From an uncultured Lachnospiraceae bacterium (GTDB lineage: Bacteria; Bacillota; Clostridia; Lachnospirales; Lachnospiraceae): 64,000 nucleotides of DNA. The position numbers were made by a program, and so were the translations under genes. The notes under the pieces were generated by a model. It did not search any database and was not told the origin of the DNA. It saw only the letters and a list, made by a program, of their open reading frames with translations. Position 1 is the stretch's first letter. Every line of letters begins with the position of its first letter. Shown here piece by piece: positions 1 to 8,647 of this stretch. The stretch lies in assembly GCA_910579395.1 (NCBI GenBank), contig CAJTUC010000002.1:1-64000 (forward strand), read 5' to 3'.

Positions 1-46
1 AAAGTGGCTACAGCCAGCATAACTACTGGGTTTGTAGCCACTTTTT
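1..46. terminator. Hairpin with T-run at the left edge
   Basis: A 12-bp perfect stem (positions 1-12 with 33-44) is followed on the plus strand by a run of five T, which is the form of an intrinsic terminator for a plus-strand gene ending left of the window. On the minus strand the same hairpin lies about 20 bases downstream of a consensus promoter, so it could equally be a leader hairpin of a leftward gene. The sequence does not decide between the two. Confidence 0.6.
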
Positions 47-70
47 GATTTCACAAGTGTCAAACTCGGG

Positions 71-99
71 ATTATACATAAGGCAAAAATATTTGTCAA
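71..99 (-). promoter_or_regulatory. Perfect sigma-A consensus promoter, leftward
   Basis: On the minus strand TTGACA (plus positions 94-99) and TATAAT (71-76) are separated by exactly 17 bases. It points out of the window, away from the fumarase genes, and the transcript would start near position 64 and run through the 1-46 hairpin. The gene it drives is outside the window. Confidence 0.6.
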
Positions 100-113
100 T
101 GCTTTTGCCGCAA

Positions 114-144
114 ATTATTATGCTACCCGTAATAGCGTAATAAT
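114..144. other. Hairpin downstream of the fumarase genes
   Basis: A 12-bp stem with a single mismatch on one strand, which is a G-U pair in the other reading (114-125 with 133-144), sits 35 bases beyond the fumarase beta stop. It has no U-run, so a terminator role for the fumarase operon is only a guess. Confidence 0.3.
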
Positions 145-178
145 GCAATCACCCTGTAGCTGAACTGTTACAGATTCG

Positions 179-730
179 TTATGGCTGACAAAATTCTTTT
201 ATCGCCGTTTCATACAAATCATTCCCTTCGGAATCAATCACGACGATGACCGGAAAATCTTTTACCTTCAGCCGACGGACAGCCTCTGTTCCCAAGTCTT
301 CATAGGCAACTATTTCCGATGACAAAATAGATTTGGACAGAAGCGCTCCCGCCCCGCCTACCGCGGCAAAATATACCGCTCCGTTGCTGACGATTGCCTC
401 TTTTACGGCATCGGAACGCTTTCCTTTTCCAATCATGCCGGTCAGTCCCATATCCAGCAATTTTGACGCATATTTATCCATACGGCTTGCCGTAGTCGGC
501 CCCGCAGAGCCAATCGGCCTGCCTTCCCGTGCAGGTGAAGGGCCCATATAATAAATGACATTCTGTGTCATTTCAAACGGCAGAGGCTCTCCTTTTTCCA
601 ATGCTTCCTGCATTCTTTTATGCGCGGCATCCCGCGCCGTATAAATAGTTCCGGTAATATAAACATAATCTCCGGCCCTTAATTTTCGGGCATCTTCTGC
701 GCTGATCGGCGCCTGTATATGCTGCTCCAT
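179..730 (-). CDS. Class I fumarate hydratase, beta subunit
   Basis: This 183-aa protein matches the C-terminal (beta) half of the oxygen-sensitive [4Fe-4S] class I fumarase family, which interconverts fumarate and L-malate in the cytosol. Visible family features are the N-terminal AEDARKLRAGD stretch, the GDYVYITGTIYTARD segment, the GPTTASRMD substrate-loop motif near residue 78 and the conserved AVGGAGALL segment. It lies 82 bases downstream of the alpha subunit in the same orientation, the usual arrangement of the split two-gene enzyme in Clostridia. The related L(+)-tartrate dehydratase beta subunit has the same fold, so substrate is assigned from family resemblance; fumarase is the likelier call. 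Confidence 0.9.
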   Translation of the reverse strand: MEQHIQAPISAEDARKLRAGDYVYITGTIYTARDAAHKRMQEALEKGEPLPFEMTQNVIYYMGPSPAREGRPIGSAGPTTASRMDKYASKLLDMGLTGMIGKGKRSDAVKEAIVSNGAVYFAAVGGAGALLSKSILSSEIVAYEDLGTEAVRRLKVKDFPVIVVIDSEGNDLYETAIKEFCQP

Positions 731-812
731 ACTTATGATGCACTCCTTCCTCTCCGGCTGCCGCCAAATTCTCCGCCGTTATCAAAGTCCTTCTTCTATT
801 TCAACTGCTCCT

Positions 813-1655
813 TTATATCACTCTCACCGCATGCCGGTTCACATGACAGCAGATATTAATGCCCACAGGCAGTCCGGCAATATGTGTCGGATAAGTGTTG
901 ATATTAACCGCCAGTGCCGTCGTCGTTCCGCCGAGACCGCCCGGCCCGATACCGGTTCGATTGATTTTTTCCAGCATTTCTTCCTCTAACTCCTTCACAT
1001 AAGGAATTGTTGAGCGCTCATCAACAGGTCTTGTCAGCGCTTTCTTCGCCATCAGGGCACATTTCTCAAAAGTTCCGCCGATTCCGACACCGACTACCAT
1101 AGGCGGACAGGCATTCGGTCCCGCTTCCTTTACCGCAGTAAGAATCGCATTTTTAACCCCTTCTATGCCGTCCGCCGGTTTTAACATGAATACCCTGCTC
1201 ATATTTTCGCTGCCAAAGCCCTTCGGCGCGACCGTAATCTTTACCTGATCCCCCGGCGTTATCTCATAATGAACGATTGCAGGGGTATTATCCTTCGTAT
1301 TCTCTCTGATGATCGGGTCACTCACAACGGACTTTCTGAGATATCCTTCCGTATACCCTCTTCTCACGCCTTCATTGACAGCATCTTCCAGCAGGCCGCC
1401 CGTAAAATGAACGTCCTGCCCGATTTCCATAAAAATGACCGCCATGCCTGTGTCCTGACAGATGGGTATCATATCTTCGCCGGCAATTTTCAAATTGTCC
1501 TGAAGCTGGCACAAAATCTGCTTCCCCAGCGGTGATCTTTCCGTATCCTGTGCTTTTTTCATAGCCGCATCCATATCCTGCGCCAGAAAATGATTTGCCT
1601 CAATACACATTTCTTTAATATGATTCGTAATTTCCGCTACGTCTATTGTACGCAT
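813..1655 (-). CDS. Class I fumarate hydratase, alpha subunit
   Basis: This 280-aa protein is the N-terminal (alpha) half of the split class I fumarase and holds the cluster-binding cysteines. Supporting motifs are PICQDTGMAVIF (first Cys), GPNACPPMVVGVGIGG and the C-terminal GPGGLGGTTTALAV stretch. Its length is that of stand-alone alpha subunits. It is followed by the beta subunit and preceded, 50 bases upstream, by a HIT-family gene on the same strand; a good ribosome site (GGAACGG) precedes the ATG. The iron-sulfur chemistry fits an anaerobe. Tartrate dehydratase alpha is the alternative. Confidence 0.9.
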   Translation of the reverse strand: MRTIDVAEITNHIKEMCIEANHFLAQDMDAAMKKAQDTERSPLGKQILCQLQDNLKIAGEDMIPICQDTGMAVIFMEIGQDVHFTGGLLEDAVNEGVRRGYTEGYLRKSVVSDPIIRENTKDNTPAIVHYEITPGDQVKITVAPKGFGSENMSRVFMLKPADGIEGVKNAILTAVKEAGPNACPPMVVGVGIGGTFEKCALMAKKALTRPVDERSTIPYVKELEEEMLEKINRTGIGPGGLGGTTTALAVNINTYPTHIAGLPVGINICCHVNRHAVRVI

Positions 1656-1705
1656 CCCGTTCCTCCGCGTCTTTTCCTATATCAGGCCCTGACTTTGTTT
1701 TCGGC

Positions 1706-2116
1706 TCATTTCAGAATTTCATTTTTAATTTCTTCCAGTTCCTCCGAAGATGGCTCCCCCGGTTTCCAGCCAATCGTCTGTCCATCGTCTTTGTATCGTG
1801 GAATCAGGTGCATATGGAAATGAAATACCGTCTGTCCTGCAGTCTCGCCGTTATTCTGTACCAGATTAAAGCCGTCGCAATGCAACTTTTCCGTCATCTG
1901 CGTCGCCATCTTTTTAGCGAGCAGCATCACTTGAGAAGCTGTTTCTTCCGGCAATTCGTATAAATCTGCATAATGATTCTTTGGCAGAATCAGGGCATGC
2001 CCCTTTGCCGCCGGTCCCAAATCCAGAATCACACGAAATTCCTCATCCTCATATATTGTTTTGGACGGTATTTCCCCGTTCGCAATCTTACAAAAAATAC
2101 AATTCTCGTCTTTCAT
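1706..2116 (-). CDS. HIT family nucleotide hydrolase/transferase
   Basis: A 136-aa histidine-triad protein. The N-terminal CIFCKIANGEIPS motif, typical of the Hint branch with its Cys pair, and the C-terminal HFHMHLIPR triad (His-x-His-x-His) are both intact, so the catalytic histidine is present. Hint proteins hydrolyse nucleoside phosphoramidates and AMP-linked compounds in the cytosol; the physiological substrate in Firmicutes is unclear. It is the gene upstream of the two fumarase genes, in the same orientation, and may be cotranscribed with them, although no functional link is evident. Confidence 0.9.
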   Translation of the reverse strand: MKDENCIFCKIANGEIPSKTIYEDEEFRVILDLGPAAKGHALILPKNHYADLYELPEETASQVMLLAKKMATQMTEKLHCDGFNLVQNNGETAGQTVFHFHMHLIPRYKDDGQTIGWKPGEPSSEELEEIKNEILK

Positions 2117-2152
2117 TTTATTTATATGCCTCCTTCAGAACTTCTTTTCACC

Positions 2153-3145
2153 CTATGCGAAAACAAAAATCTGGTCTAATGTTCTCAGAATCTTAAAGTC
2201 ACCCTTCAGCTTCATGTCACCGGCCATAAAAGAATGCTGGAATGTCGCTGCACCGGAAATAATTTCCACCATGGAGTCTCTGCTCATTTGAATCTCCACA
2301 TCAAAAGCGCTTCCCTCTCCATAGAAACAGTTCATCTGTGCACCGTTTACTTCAATAATGAGGGGTTTCTTTTTCTCTTCAATCACGATTTTATATTTTG
2401 CCGCAATGCCGGCCTGCGGCTGAAAATGTATCTTTAATTCCTGCAAAAACTCTTCCGTATTCTCCTTCTCACTGCTTCCCATCAAATCCCGGAACAGGCT
2501 GGTCAGCTCCTGAATATCTGCTTTCTGGCGCTGTACATAACTGTCGTCGGAAGCATATTGGGAAAGCTGTTCCGTTTCCTGCGGTGTCAGATCGATATTG
2601 CGGGGAATGGATATCTTCTGCTTGACTGCCTGATTGCTCGCCGGAAGGCAGGGCATCTTCTGATTGATCGTCCTGTAAAGATTTTCCGCTTTCTTTTCTA
2701 TAATACGCAGATATTCCTCATTATTCTCCAGAATACTCGTATCCGCAATATAACCGCACAGACCGCTGCATGGACGTCCACCCAGAATTTCCCATGCCGT
2801 AGCGAGATTCAGCTTCCCTTCCTGTTCGCCATAGGTCGTGGACATCACGATCGGACACATATAAATCTCGCTGATTTTTTCCTTGTCTCCATATAACCAG
2901 CAGGCATCCAAAAACTGCTGCATATAACCACCGATTCCGTACCACTCCACTGTCGTCGCCAAAATAATGCCATCAGCCTCCTTCAACGTCTGTGGCACGG
3001 TCGTAATATTATTTTTCAAATCCATCAGCCGAAACGTTTCCACGGTCACGCGAAGTTCGTCGAGCACCTCTCCCATCTTTTCCAAGACGTAAAGTGTCGG
3101 GTCATCAATCAATCCTCTGCCGCCATAATAAATATTAATCTTCAT
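2153..3145 (-). CDS. Flavodoxin/NADPH-FMN reductase-like protein with C-terminal SCP2-like domain
   Basis: Two parts are visible. Residues 1 to about 175 form a flavodoxin-like fold, starting MKINIYYGG and carrying TTVEWYGIGGYMQQFLD and STTYGEQEG segments that resemble the FMN-binding loops of NAD(P)H-dependent oxidoreductases. The last 110 residues (ending AGDMKLKGDFKILRTLDQIF) resemble an SCP2 sterol-carrier-like lipid-binding domain. The start at 3145 is chosen because the flavodoxin domain begins there; the longer frame to 3220 would overlap the rhomboid gene by 53 bases. The physiological electron partner or ligand is unknown. Confidence 0.75.
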   Translation of the reverse strand: MKINIYYGGRGLIDDPTLYVLEKMGEVLDELRVTVETFRLMDLKNNITTVPQTLKEADGIILATTVEWYGIGGYMQQFLDACWLYGDKEKISEIYMCPIVMSTTYGEQEGKLNLATAWEILGGRPCSGLCGYIADTSILENNEEYLRIIEKKAENLYRTINQKMPCLPASNQAVKQKISIPRNIDLTPQETEQLSQYASDDSYVQRQKADIQELTSLFRDLMGSSEKENTEEFLQELKIHFQPQAGIAAKYKIVIEEKKKPLIIEVNGAQMNCFYGEGSAFDVEIQMSRDSMVEIISGAATFQHSFMAGDMKLKGDFKILRTLDQIFVFA

Positions 3146-3167
3146 CCTAAATAACCATGCCTTTCTC

Positions 3168-4253
3168 TCAACCTGTGACATTTGCTTCGTCTGTCCGGTT
3201 TCCCTGTTTTCCTTTTTCACCAGGCATAAACAGCCAGAAAATCCCTGCCATCAGAAAACCCATCAGCAGCCCGCCAATATGCGCCGCATTATCAACATTT
3301 CTGCTCGTAAATCCGCAGTAGAGCGAAAATGCGATTGAAAATGCGATCCTGCCCGTCGTCACCCCGGCAAGCTTTCCTCTGTGCAGAAGCGCCATCATCA
3401 AAAGAGCCCCCTCTACACCAAATACAGCGCCGCTCGCTCCGATTGAGCTTATATAATGACCTGTGAATAATTCATACCCCGCCGAAAAAACATTCCCGAC
3501 AATACCTGACATAAAATACAAGACCAAATAAGGCAAATGCCCGATTCTTTTTTCTACAACGTTGCCTATATAATATAATATCAGCATATTGCTGACAAGA
3601 TGTCCAATGTCCGCATGAAGGAACAGGCTGCTGATCACGCGGTACCAGTCACCTCTCTGTATCAAATCCATGACGCTGAAATCACCTATATTATATACCA
3701 GGTTCCCGGTAAATGTACATAAAAGGAATACAAGCACATTCACCGCAACGATCAGAATATTTCCCCAAAACAGATGGAGCTGATTCTTCACCGATTCAGT
3801 ATACCCGGTATGCTTCGGTTCATATACGTTTTCCTGTCCCATTGACGATGCGGCTGAAATCTCATCCAGAAATTTCTCTAACAAACTTTTCATTCCATAA
3901 AAATCCGCCACCTGATTCTCATGAATCATCAACCGGTTTCCCGCCGAATCTATCAGCCAGCAAAAAGGATCATTCCCGCACAGCCGTTTTGCCTTCTCGG
4001 TATCCTCCCCGATCAACAGAGACAGAATATGCACTTCATGAAAACCTTTTTCCCGAAAAAAATCCAGTATCTTTTTTTTGATATGCGCATACTGATCCTC
4101 TGTAATATAAAGCTCCGGCCTGTAATCGACCACATGGAGCACATTCACATATGCACTTTCTCTACGAAAGAAAAAGGAAAACTCTGGAAGATTGGAAGCC
4201 ACCTTACAGAATCCCTGCTCCGTCAGTAAACATTCTAACTGCCCATATAGCAT
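3168..4253 (-). CDS. Rhomboid family intramembrane serine protease
   Basis: A 361-aa protein with a soluble N-terminal domain of about 150 residues and a six-helix rhomboid core. The core shows the H-x-x-x-N type segment HADIGHLVSNMLILY, the nucleophile loop GASGAVFG (Ser around residue 273) and the catalytic His in AHIGGLLMGF (around residue 323), so it should be active. Rhomboids cut transmembrane substrates within the membrane. The N-terminal domain is not recognised. It lies in a minus-strand run between the DUF6171 gene and the flavodoxin/SCP2 gene. Confidence 0.9.
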   Translation of the reverse strand: MLYGQLECLLTEQGFCKVASNLPEFSFFFRRESAYVNVLHVVDYRPELYITEDQYAHIKKKILDFFREKGFHEVHILSLLIGEDTEKAKRLCGNDPFCWLIDSAGNRLMIHENQVADFYGMKSLLEKFLDEISAASSMGQENVYEPKHTGYTESVKNQLHLFWGNILIVAVNVLVFLLCTFTGNLVYNIGDFSVMDLIQRGDWYRVISSLFLHADIGHLVSNMLILYYIGNVVEKRIGHLPYLVLYFMSGIVGNVFSAGYELFTGHYISSIGASGAVFGVEGALLMMALLHRGKLAGVTTGRIAFSIAFSLYCGFTSRNVDNAAHIGGLLMGFLMAGIFWLFMPGEKGKQGNRTDEANVTG

Positions 4254-4290
4254 GACATTTCACGCCTTTCCTGGTCTTTATCCCTGAAGA

Positions 4291-4581
4291 TCATTCTACC
4301 CTGTCCGCCTGAAAATCCGTTTCCGCTTTCCATTTATCATAGGGACAGGCATTTTTACGGAGGGCTGCCCGCAGTTCCACAAAACAGCCGCAGGCCCTGC
4401 ACATCCCGTCTAACAGCAGATCACAGTCTTTGCAATAACGCAGCCGTTCCTCATATATTGAACGACCGACCTTGATATCGGAATCCAGATTTGCAATATA
4501 AGTATGCAAATTTTGAAAATATTCTTTCTGATCCATATCCGCCGTGAGACATTTCCTGCATGGGCGTCTCTTCTCTGTCAT
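4291..4581 (-). CDS. DUF6171-type Cys-rich small protein
   Basis: A 96-aa protein rich in paired cysteines: CRKC near the N terminus, then YCKDC, MCRAC and ENACPYD-like spacing (KNACPYDKW) towards the C terminus, which look like metal-binding knuckles. It resembles the DUF6171 family of Lachnospiraceae; function unknown. The start at 4581 is preferred over the upstream ATG because its ATG overlaps the TGA stop of the arabinofuranosidase gene (ATGA), a usual sign of translational coupling. Confidence 0.7.
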   Translation of the reverse strand: MTEKRRPCRKCLTADMDQKEYFQNLHTYIANLDSDIKVGRSIYEERLRYCKDCDLLLDGMCRACGCFVELRAALRKNACPYDKWKAETDFQADRVE

Positions 4582-6080
4582 CCTTTTATACGGAATGCAA
4601 TGACGCTGCACGCAGGCATGGTAAAGCTTATTTTTCTGCCATCCGCTTTGTAATCCGTAAATATTTCTTCCTTCACCGTTTCCGGCTCCTCGAAGGTATT
4701 ATATGCATTCATTTTACCCGTCAAAATTGCTGCTTCAATCTGTGAAGGTTCCATTTCTGTCAGAACCATTTCCACGGGTACGCCCGCTGAGGCAGACAGA
4801 TTATTGATCGTCACATTCACCGTACCATCTGCGCTTACCGATACGGATTCACTGATTTCCGGAACCTGGTTTTCTTCTGTACCGACTATCTTATTTCCCT
4901 CTACAAAGCTTTCCACTAACTCCGCATCCTGATGATACTTATACATATGGAAAATATGATAAGTAGGCGTCAGGAGCATTTTCGGGCCCTCTGTTAATAT
5001 AGCAGACTGCAGCACATTAACCATCTGCGCGATACAGGCCATTTTTACACGGTCGCAGTGTTTGTTGAAAATATTCAGCGTAATACCCGCCACGAGCGCA
5101 TCCCGCATCGTATTCTGCTGATATAGAAATCCCGGATTGGTTCCCGGTTCCACATCAAACCAACAACCCCATTCATCCACCATCATACCGATTTTCTTAT
5201 CCGGATCATATTGATCCATGATCGCACCATGGCGGGTGATCAGTTCATCCATATAAAGCGCCTTTTTCAACGTCTTATACCAGGTTTTCTCATCGAAATC
5301 CGTCGCGCTGCCCTTTACTTTCCAATCTTCCGTGACCACATAATAATGCAGAGACAGACCGTTCATAAATCCGTCACCCGGTTTTGGATGCGCCGTGCAG
5401 GTCTTTAAAACATTTTCTGTCCAAAAATAGTCATCGCCATTCGCTCCGCAGCATATCTTCTGAATCGGTGCATCACTATGGTATTGTCTGACATATGTCT
5501 GATATCTGCGGTAAAGATTTCCATAATATTCCGGTGTCATATTTCCACCGCAGCCCCAGTTCTCGTTTCCGACTCCGAAATAATCCACTTTCCAGGGCTC
5601 CGCATGTCCGTTCTCTTTCCGCAGGTCCGCCATCGGCGAAACGCCGTCGAACGTCATATACTCAACCCATTCGCTCATCTCCTGCACGGTTCCGCTTCCC
5701 ACATTACCGTTCACATAAGTCTTGCAGCCGAGCTGCCCGCATAATTCAAAAAACTCATGCGTGCCGAAACTGTTATCCTCGACCACGCCGCCCCAGTGCG
5801 TATTGATCATTTTCTTTCTCGTTTTTTTAGGACCGATACCATCTTTCCAGTGATATTCATCCGCAAAGCAGCCACCCGGCCAGCGCAGTACCGGAATCTG
5901 CATTTCCTTCAAAGCCTCCACGACATCTCTACGCATACCGTTTACATTCGGAATCTCCGAATCTTTGCCCACATACAGTCCTTCATAAATGCACCTTCCG
6001 AGATGTTCTGAAAAATGCCCGTATATTTCCGGATGAATATGTCCCTTTTTATTTCTTTCATTAATAAACAGCTTTGCCAT
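4578..6080 (-). CDS. Alpha-L-arabinofuranosidase, GH51
   Basis: A 500-aa glycoside hydrolase of family 51, which releases terminal alpha-L-arabinofuranosyl residues from arabinan and arabinoxylan oligosaccharides. The N-terminal HIHPEIYGHFSEHLGRCIY stretch, the GVGNENWGCGG motif with the acid/base Glu, and MVDEWGCW with the nucleophile Glu are intact, and the C-terminal 130 residues form the usual beta-sandwich. No signal peptide is present, so it acts on imported oligosaccharides. It is first in its run and has its own promoter (6113-6141). Confidence 0.93.
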   Translation of the reverse strand: MAKLFINERNKKGHIHPEIYGHFSEHLGRCIYEGLYVGKDSEIPNVNGMRRDVVEALKEMQIPVLRWPGGCFADEYHWKDGIGPKKTRKKMINTHWGGVVEDNSFGTHEFFELCGQLGCKTYVNGNVGSGTVQEMSEWVEYMTFDGVSPMADLRKENGHAEPWKVDYFGVGNENWGCGGNMTPEYYGNLYRRYQTYVRQYHSDAPIQKICCGANGDDYFWTENVLKTCTAHPKPGDGFMNGLSLHYYVVTEDWKVKGSATDFDEKTWYKTLKKALYMDELITRHGAIMDQYDPDKKIGMMVDEWGCWFDVEPGTNPGFLYQQNTMRDALVAGITLNIFNKHCDRVKMACIAQMVNVLQSAILTEGPKMLLTPTYHIFHMYKYHQDAELVESFVEGNKIVGTEENQVPEISESVSVSADGTVNVTINNLSASAGVPVEMVLTEMEPSQIEAAILTGKMNAYNTFEEPETVKEEIFTDYKADGRKISFTMPACSVIAFRIKG

Positions 6081-6112
6081 CGTTTCGCTCCTTATCTTGT
6101 TTATTTGTTTCC

Positions 6113-6141
6113 ATTATATTAAATTAATTCACATAAAACAA
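6113..6141 (-). promoter_or_regulatory. Sigma-A promoter for the arabinofuranosidase gene
   Basis: On the minus strand TTGTTT (6136-6141) is followed after 17 bases by TATAAT (6113-6118), 33 bases before the start codon. No obvious catabolite-response site was seen nearby. Confidence 0.6.
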
Positions 6142-6157
6142 CTCGTTTTTCATTAAT

Positions 6158-6181
6158 AAAGAGCAGGCCGCGCCTACTCTT
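6158..6181 (-). terminator. Terminator of the Tad operon
   Basis: An interrupted 10-bp stem (6158-6168 with 6172-6181, one A-C mismatch) lies about 25 bases after the stop of the FHA gene and is followed on the minus strand by TTTATT. It separates the pilus operon from the arabinofuranosidase promoter. Confidence 0.5.
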
Positions 6182-6206
6182 CATTGATTTCTCGAAATAT
6201 CTTTTA

Positions 6207-7652
6207 TTATCGGTAGCAATAATTTAGTTTCCCGAATCGTATCTCATCGCCGGGCTCTATCTCCACCGTCGCGCTTGGTTCCATACGCAGCCCGTTTTTA
6301 TAAGTTCCGTTCGTGGAATTCATATCTGTTAAAAAAACTTTCTCACCCTGTTTCTCAATCCGTGCATGAAGCCTGCTGATGGAAGCATCCGTCAGCACAC
6401 AGTCCACACAACCCGGCATTTTCCCAATACTGAAGGGAAACTGCGTCAATGTTATATGTTTTTTATTTTTTTTATCCAGTGAATATAGCTTATTTTCCGT
6501 CTTTTGCTTCCGGGTATCGAAAAAGACCGTTTCGCCATACTGCGTTTCTGGTTTTTCCTGAGGCGCTTCCCGATTTTTCCATTCTCCGTTTACAGGCATT
6601 CCCATATTTTTATCCAGCACCTTCTGCAGTGCAATCGGCCTTTCTTCCCGAAATTCGTCTTCAATATCCCAAAGTAGTTCCTTTTCTTCCTGCTCCTGTT
6701 TTCCGTTTCTTTTCCCGGCAAGCAGAACTTGTATTACGGAAAACAGAAAGCACAATCCCATTACTGCCAGGCAGCACACGAGCAGCAGTGTTTCCTGTTC
6801 CGTAAGTGTAAAATACAGATAAATCCAGACCGCGGCACCAATTCCGCATATCGATAAAACCGCAAAGACAACATAGAATGTCTTATTCTTCTCCTGATAG
6901 GAGCGCGGCATTCTATCTTTCTTATCAGCCTTATCACATTCTTTTTTTCTCTCAAGTTCTTCCATTTCATCATAATCTCTGTCAAAATCCTGCATCGACG
7001 CAGGCGCTGCTATGGCGTTTTCACCCTTTTCTTCTACAATAAATCCATCTGTCATACTTTCCGATGAATGCTTTTCGAAAATCGTTTCCGCCGTCGAAAC
7101 CTCTTCTTCCTCCTCTTCAAACAGCGCCAGCGCATCCGCCATAGAAAAGAAGCTTTCCCCGGATATTTCGTAGATTTGATAAAGAATATCCGCTAATTTC
7201 CGGTCACAGGAATCCGTATGACTCAGCAGAAAATCCATGAGCGGCTCATATGGGTTTTCTGCCGCCATATTCTTACCGGGATAATATAAACCAAAATATC
7301 TGGCGGATGACAGGTCGTAATAGATGCTGTCAGGTCTTGCCAACAGCCCTGCTTCTTCCATAAAAAAATCTCCTAATGTCCGGTAAATGATATCCATCTG
7401 CCGGAAAAAATCTCTGACCTGTTCATAGGACATCTTCTTTCCCTGGTATAGATTCTCAAGCGTTACTCTGGAACTGATGTCATAATAAAAATATGCTTCT
7501 CCATTAATATGCCGGACAGAACACTTTAAAATCCTGTCTATTTTACCGGACGCCAGCATACGGCTCTGATAGGCTGCTCCCGTTTCCGGCTCTTCCCATT
7601 TTAAAATCAGATAATTATGTTTATAATCTTTAAAATATTTTGCTTCTATCAT
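6207..7652 (-). CDS. FHA-domain membrane protein with N-terminal DUF6382-like domain
   Basis: A 481-aa protein in three parts. Residues 1-170 resemble the DUF6382 domain found in Lachnospiraceae pilus loci. Residues about 255-310 hold two membrane helices, preceded by an acidic and Lys-rich linker. Residues about 395-481 are a forkhead-associated domain with the core SISRLHARIEKQG and the downstream MNSTNGTYKNG, so phosphothreonine binding should be intact. It is the last gene of the Tad operon. By analogy FHA proteins in secretion systems link the machine to Ser/Thr kinase signalling, which is inference here. Confidence 0.8.
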   Translation of the reverse strand: MIEAKYFKDYKHNYLILKWEEPETGAAYQSRMLASGKIDRILKCSVRHINGEAYFYYDISSRVTLENLYQGKKMSYEQVRDFFRQMDIIYRTLGDFFMEEAGLLARPDSIYYDLSSARYFGLYYPGKNMAAENPYEPLMDFLLSHTDSCDRKLADILYQIYEISGESFFSMADALALFEEEEEEVSTAETIFEKHSSESMTDGFIVEEKGENAIAAPASMQDFDRDYDEMEELERKKECDKADKKDRMPRSYQEKNKTFYVVFAVLSICGIGAAVWIYLYFTLTEQETLLLVCCLAVMGLCFLFSVIQVLLAGKRNGKQEQEEKELLWDIEDEFREERPIALQKVLDKNMGMPVNGEWKNREAPQEKPETQYGETVFFDTRKQKTENKLYSLDKKNKKHITLTQFPFSIGKMPGCVDCVLTDASISRLHARIEKQGEKVFLTDMNSTNGTYKNGLRMEPSATVEIEPGDEIRFGKLNYCYR

Positions 7653-7722
7653 TCTCTTCCTCTCTTCTTTTCATCTTTCTTTGGCTAGGTAATTGCGAAA
7701 CTATGTTTTCGAAAGCTTCCCC

Positions 7723-8193
7723 TCATTCCTGTAAATATTCCAGAGCATTCTCTGCCATTCGGCATTTGCGGATAATTTTGGTCGGGTTCACGATACGGGC
7801 TCTCGCTTCTGCCTGAATCCGCCAGCCATCTTTTCCCGCCATTGTCAGAAAATGATTAAGCGGAACATAAACGCTGCATACCCCGGATACGATCACCTCA
7901 TGCCCTTCTTTCCTGGCATTTCCCTGTACGCCTCCCGTTCCGAAATATTTGCTGCCGAACTGTTCCTTCATATGTATGTTGATATAATCGAGCGCTCCGG
8001 CTTCCTCTTTTTGTACGCTTCCGCGAAAACAGAGCATATACGCATCCTGAAACAGCACGCATTTATCGTAAAGGTAAAAACCGGCATAAATCAGGAATAC
8101 GAACAGAAAAATTACCCAGGGCATCACAAAACCGGCCTCCACCGTCATATAGCCTTTTGCTTTTTTGCTTTTAAAATGAAAATCTTTATCCAA
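7723..8193 (-). CDS. TadE-like pseudopilin
   Basis: A 156-aa single-helix protein with the class III prepilin-like signature KGY-MTVEAGF: the Glu is at +5 if cleavage follows the Gly, and is followed by a 20-residue hydrophobic helix. TadE-type proteins are minor pseudopilins of the Flp/Tad pilus. The likely start is a TTG at 8193 that overlaps the end of the upstream peptidase gene, with a GGGGGT ribosome site 8 bases before it; the first ATG (8148) would remove the leader. The periplasm-facing part is not recognisable. Confidence 0.8.
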   Translation of the reverse strand: MDKDFHFKSKKAKGYMTVEAGFVMPWVIFLFVFLIYAGFYLYDKCVLFQDAYMLCFRGSVQKEEAGALDYINIHMKEQFGSKYFGTGGVQGNARKEGHEVIVSGVCSVYVPLNHFLTMAGKDGWRIQAEARARIVNPTKIIRKCRMAENALEYLQE

Positions 8194-8647
8194 AGAACAC
8201 GACCCCCATTCCCAATATGAGAAACGGTGCGAACGGTATCCGGCTGTGTCTGCCGGCCCTATGCAGTAATAACAGAAAAAGCGATACGGCCGCAGAAAAT
8301 ACGAGTCCTATGCTGAGAATGAAAAAACACCGGTAGACACCAAGCAAAAGCCCCAAAATAATCAACAGCAAACCATCTCCATATCCTACTTTCTCTCTCG
8401 TAAAAAAACTCGTCAACAGGAAAAAAACGCCCGGAAGCAGGGCAATTCCCGTTTCCAGCACCGTAACAGTTCCTCCCATTATCCACCATATATTAATGCC
8501 AAATGCCGCCGCTATGCCACAAAGAATGAGCGGCAGCGGTATTTCCCTATGCCTGATATCGAACACCGCGCATACACTCATATAAATCAGGGAAATCCCT
8601 TCCATTACACCATTTCCCAGCCATATATCTATCCGCATTTTGAACAT
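8186..8647 (-). CDS. A24-type prepilin peptidase, second copy
   Basis: A polytopic aspartic protease of family A24. The two active-site Asp motifs are visible: VFDIRHREIP near the first helix and GYGDGLLLII, the GxGD motif. It lacks the methyltransferase domain of PilD, as is usual for the CpaA/TadV branch. The start at 8647 follows GGAAGGGGG and overlaps the preceding TadE-like gene by 19 bases; the longer frame to 8782 would overlap far more and lacks a ribosome site. A second A24 peptidase stands at the head of the same operon, so each may process a different leader (pilin or pseudopilins). Confidence 0.82.
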   Translation of the reverse strand: MFKMRIDIWLGNGVMEGISLIYMSVCAVFDIRHREIPLPLILCGIAAAFGINIWWIMGGTVTVLETGIALLPGVFFLLTSFFTREKVGYGDGLLLIILGLLLGVYRCFFILSIGLVFSAAVSLFLLLLHRAGRHSRIPFAPFLILGMGVVFFG

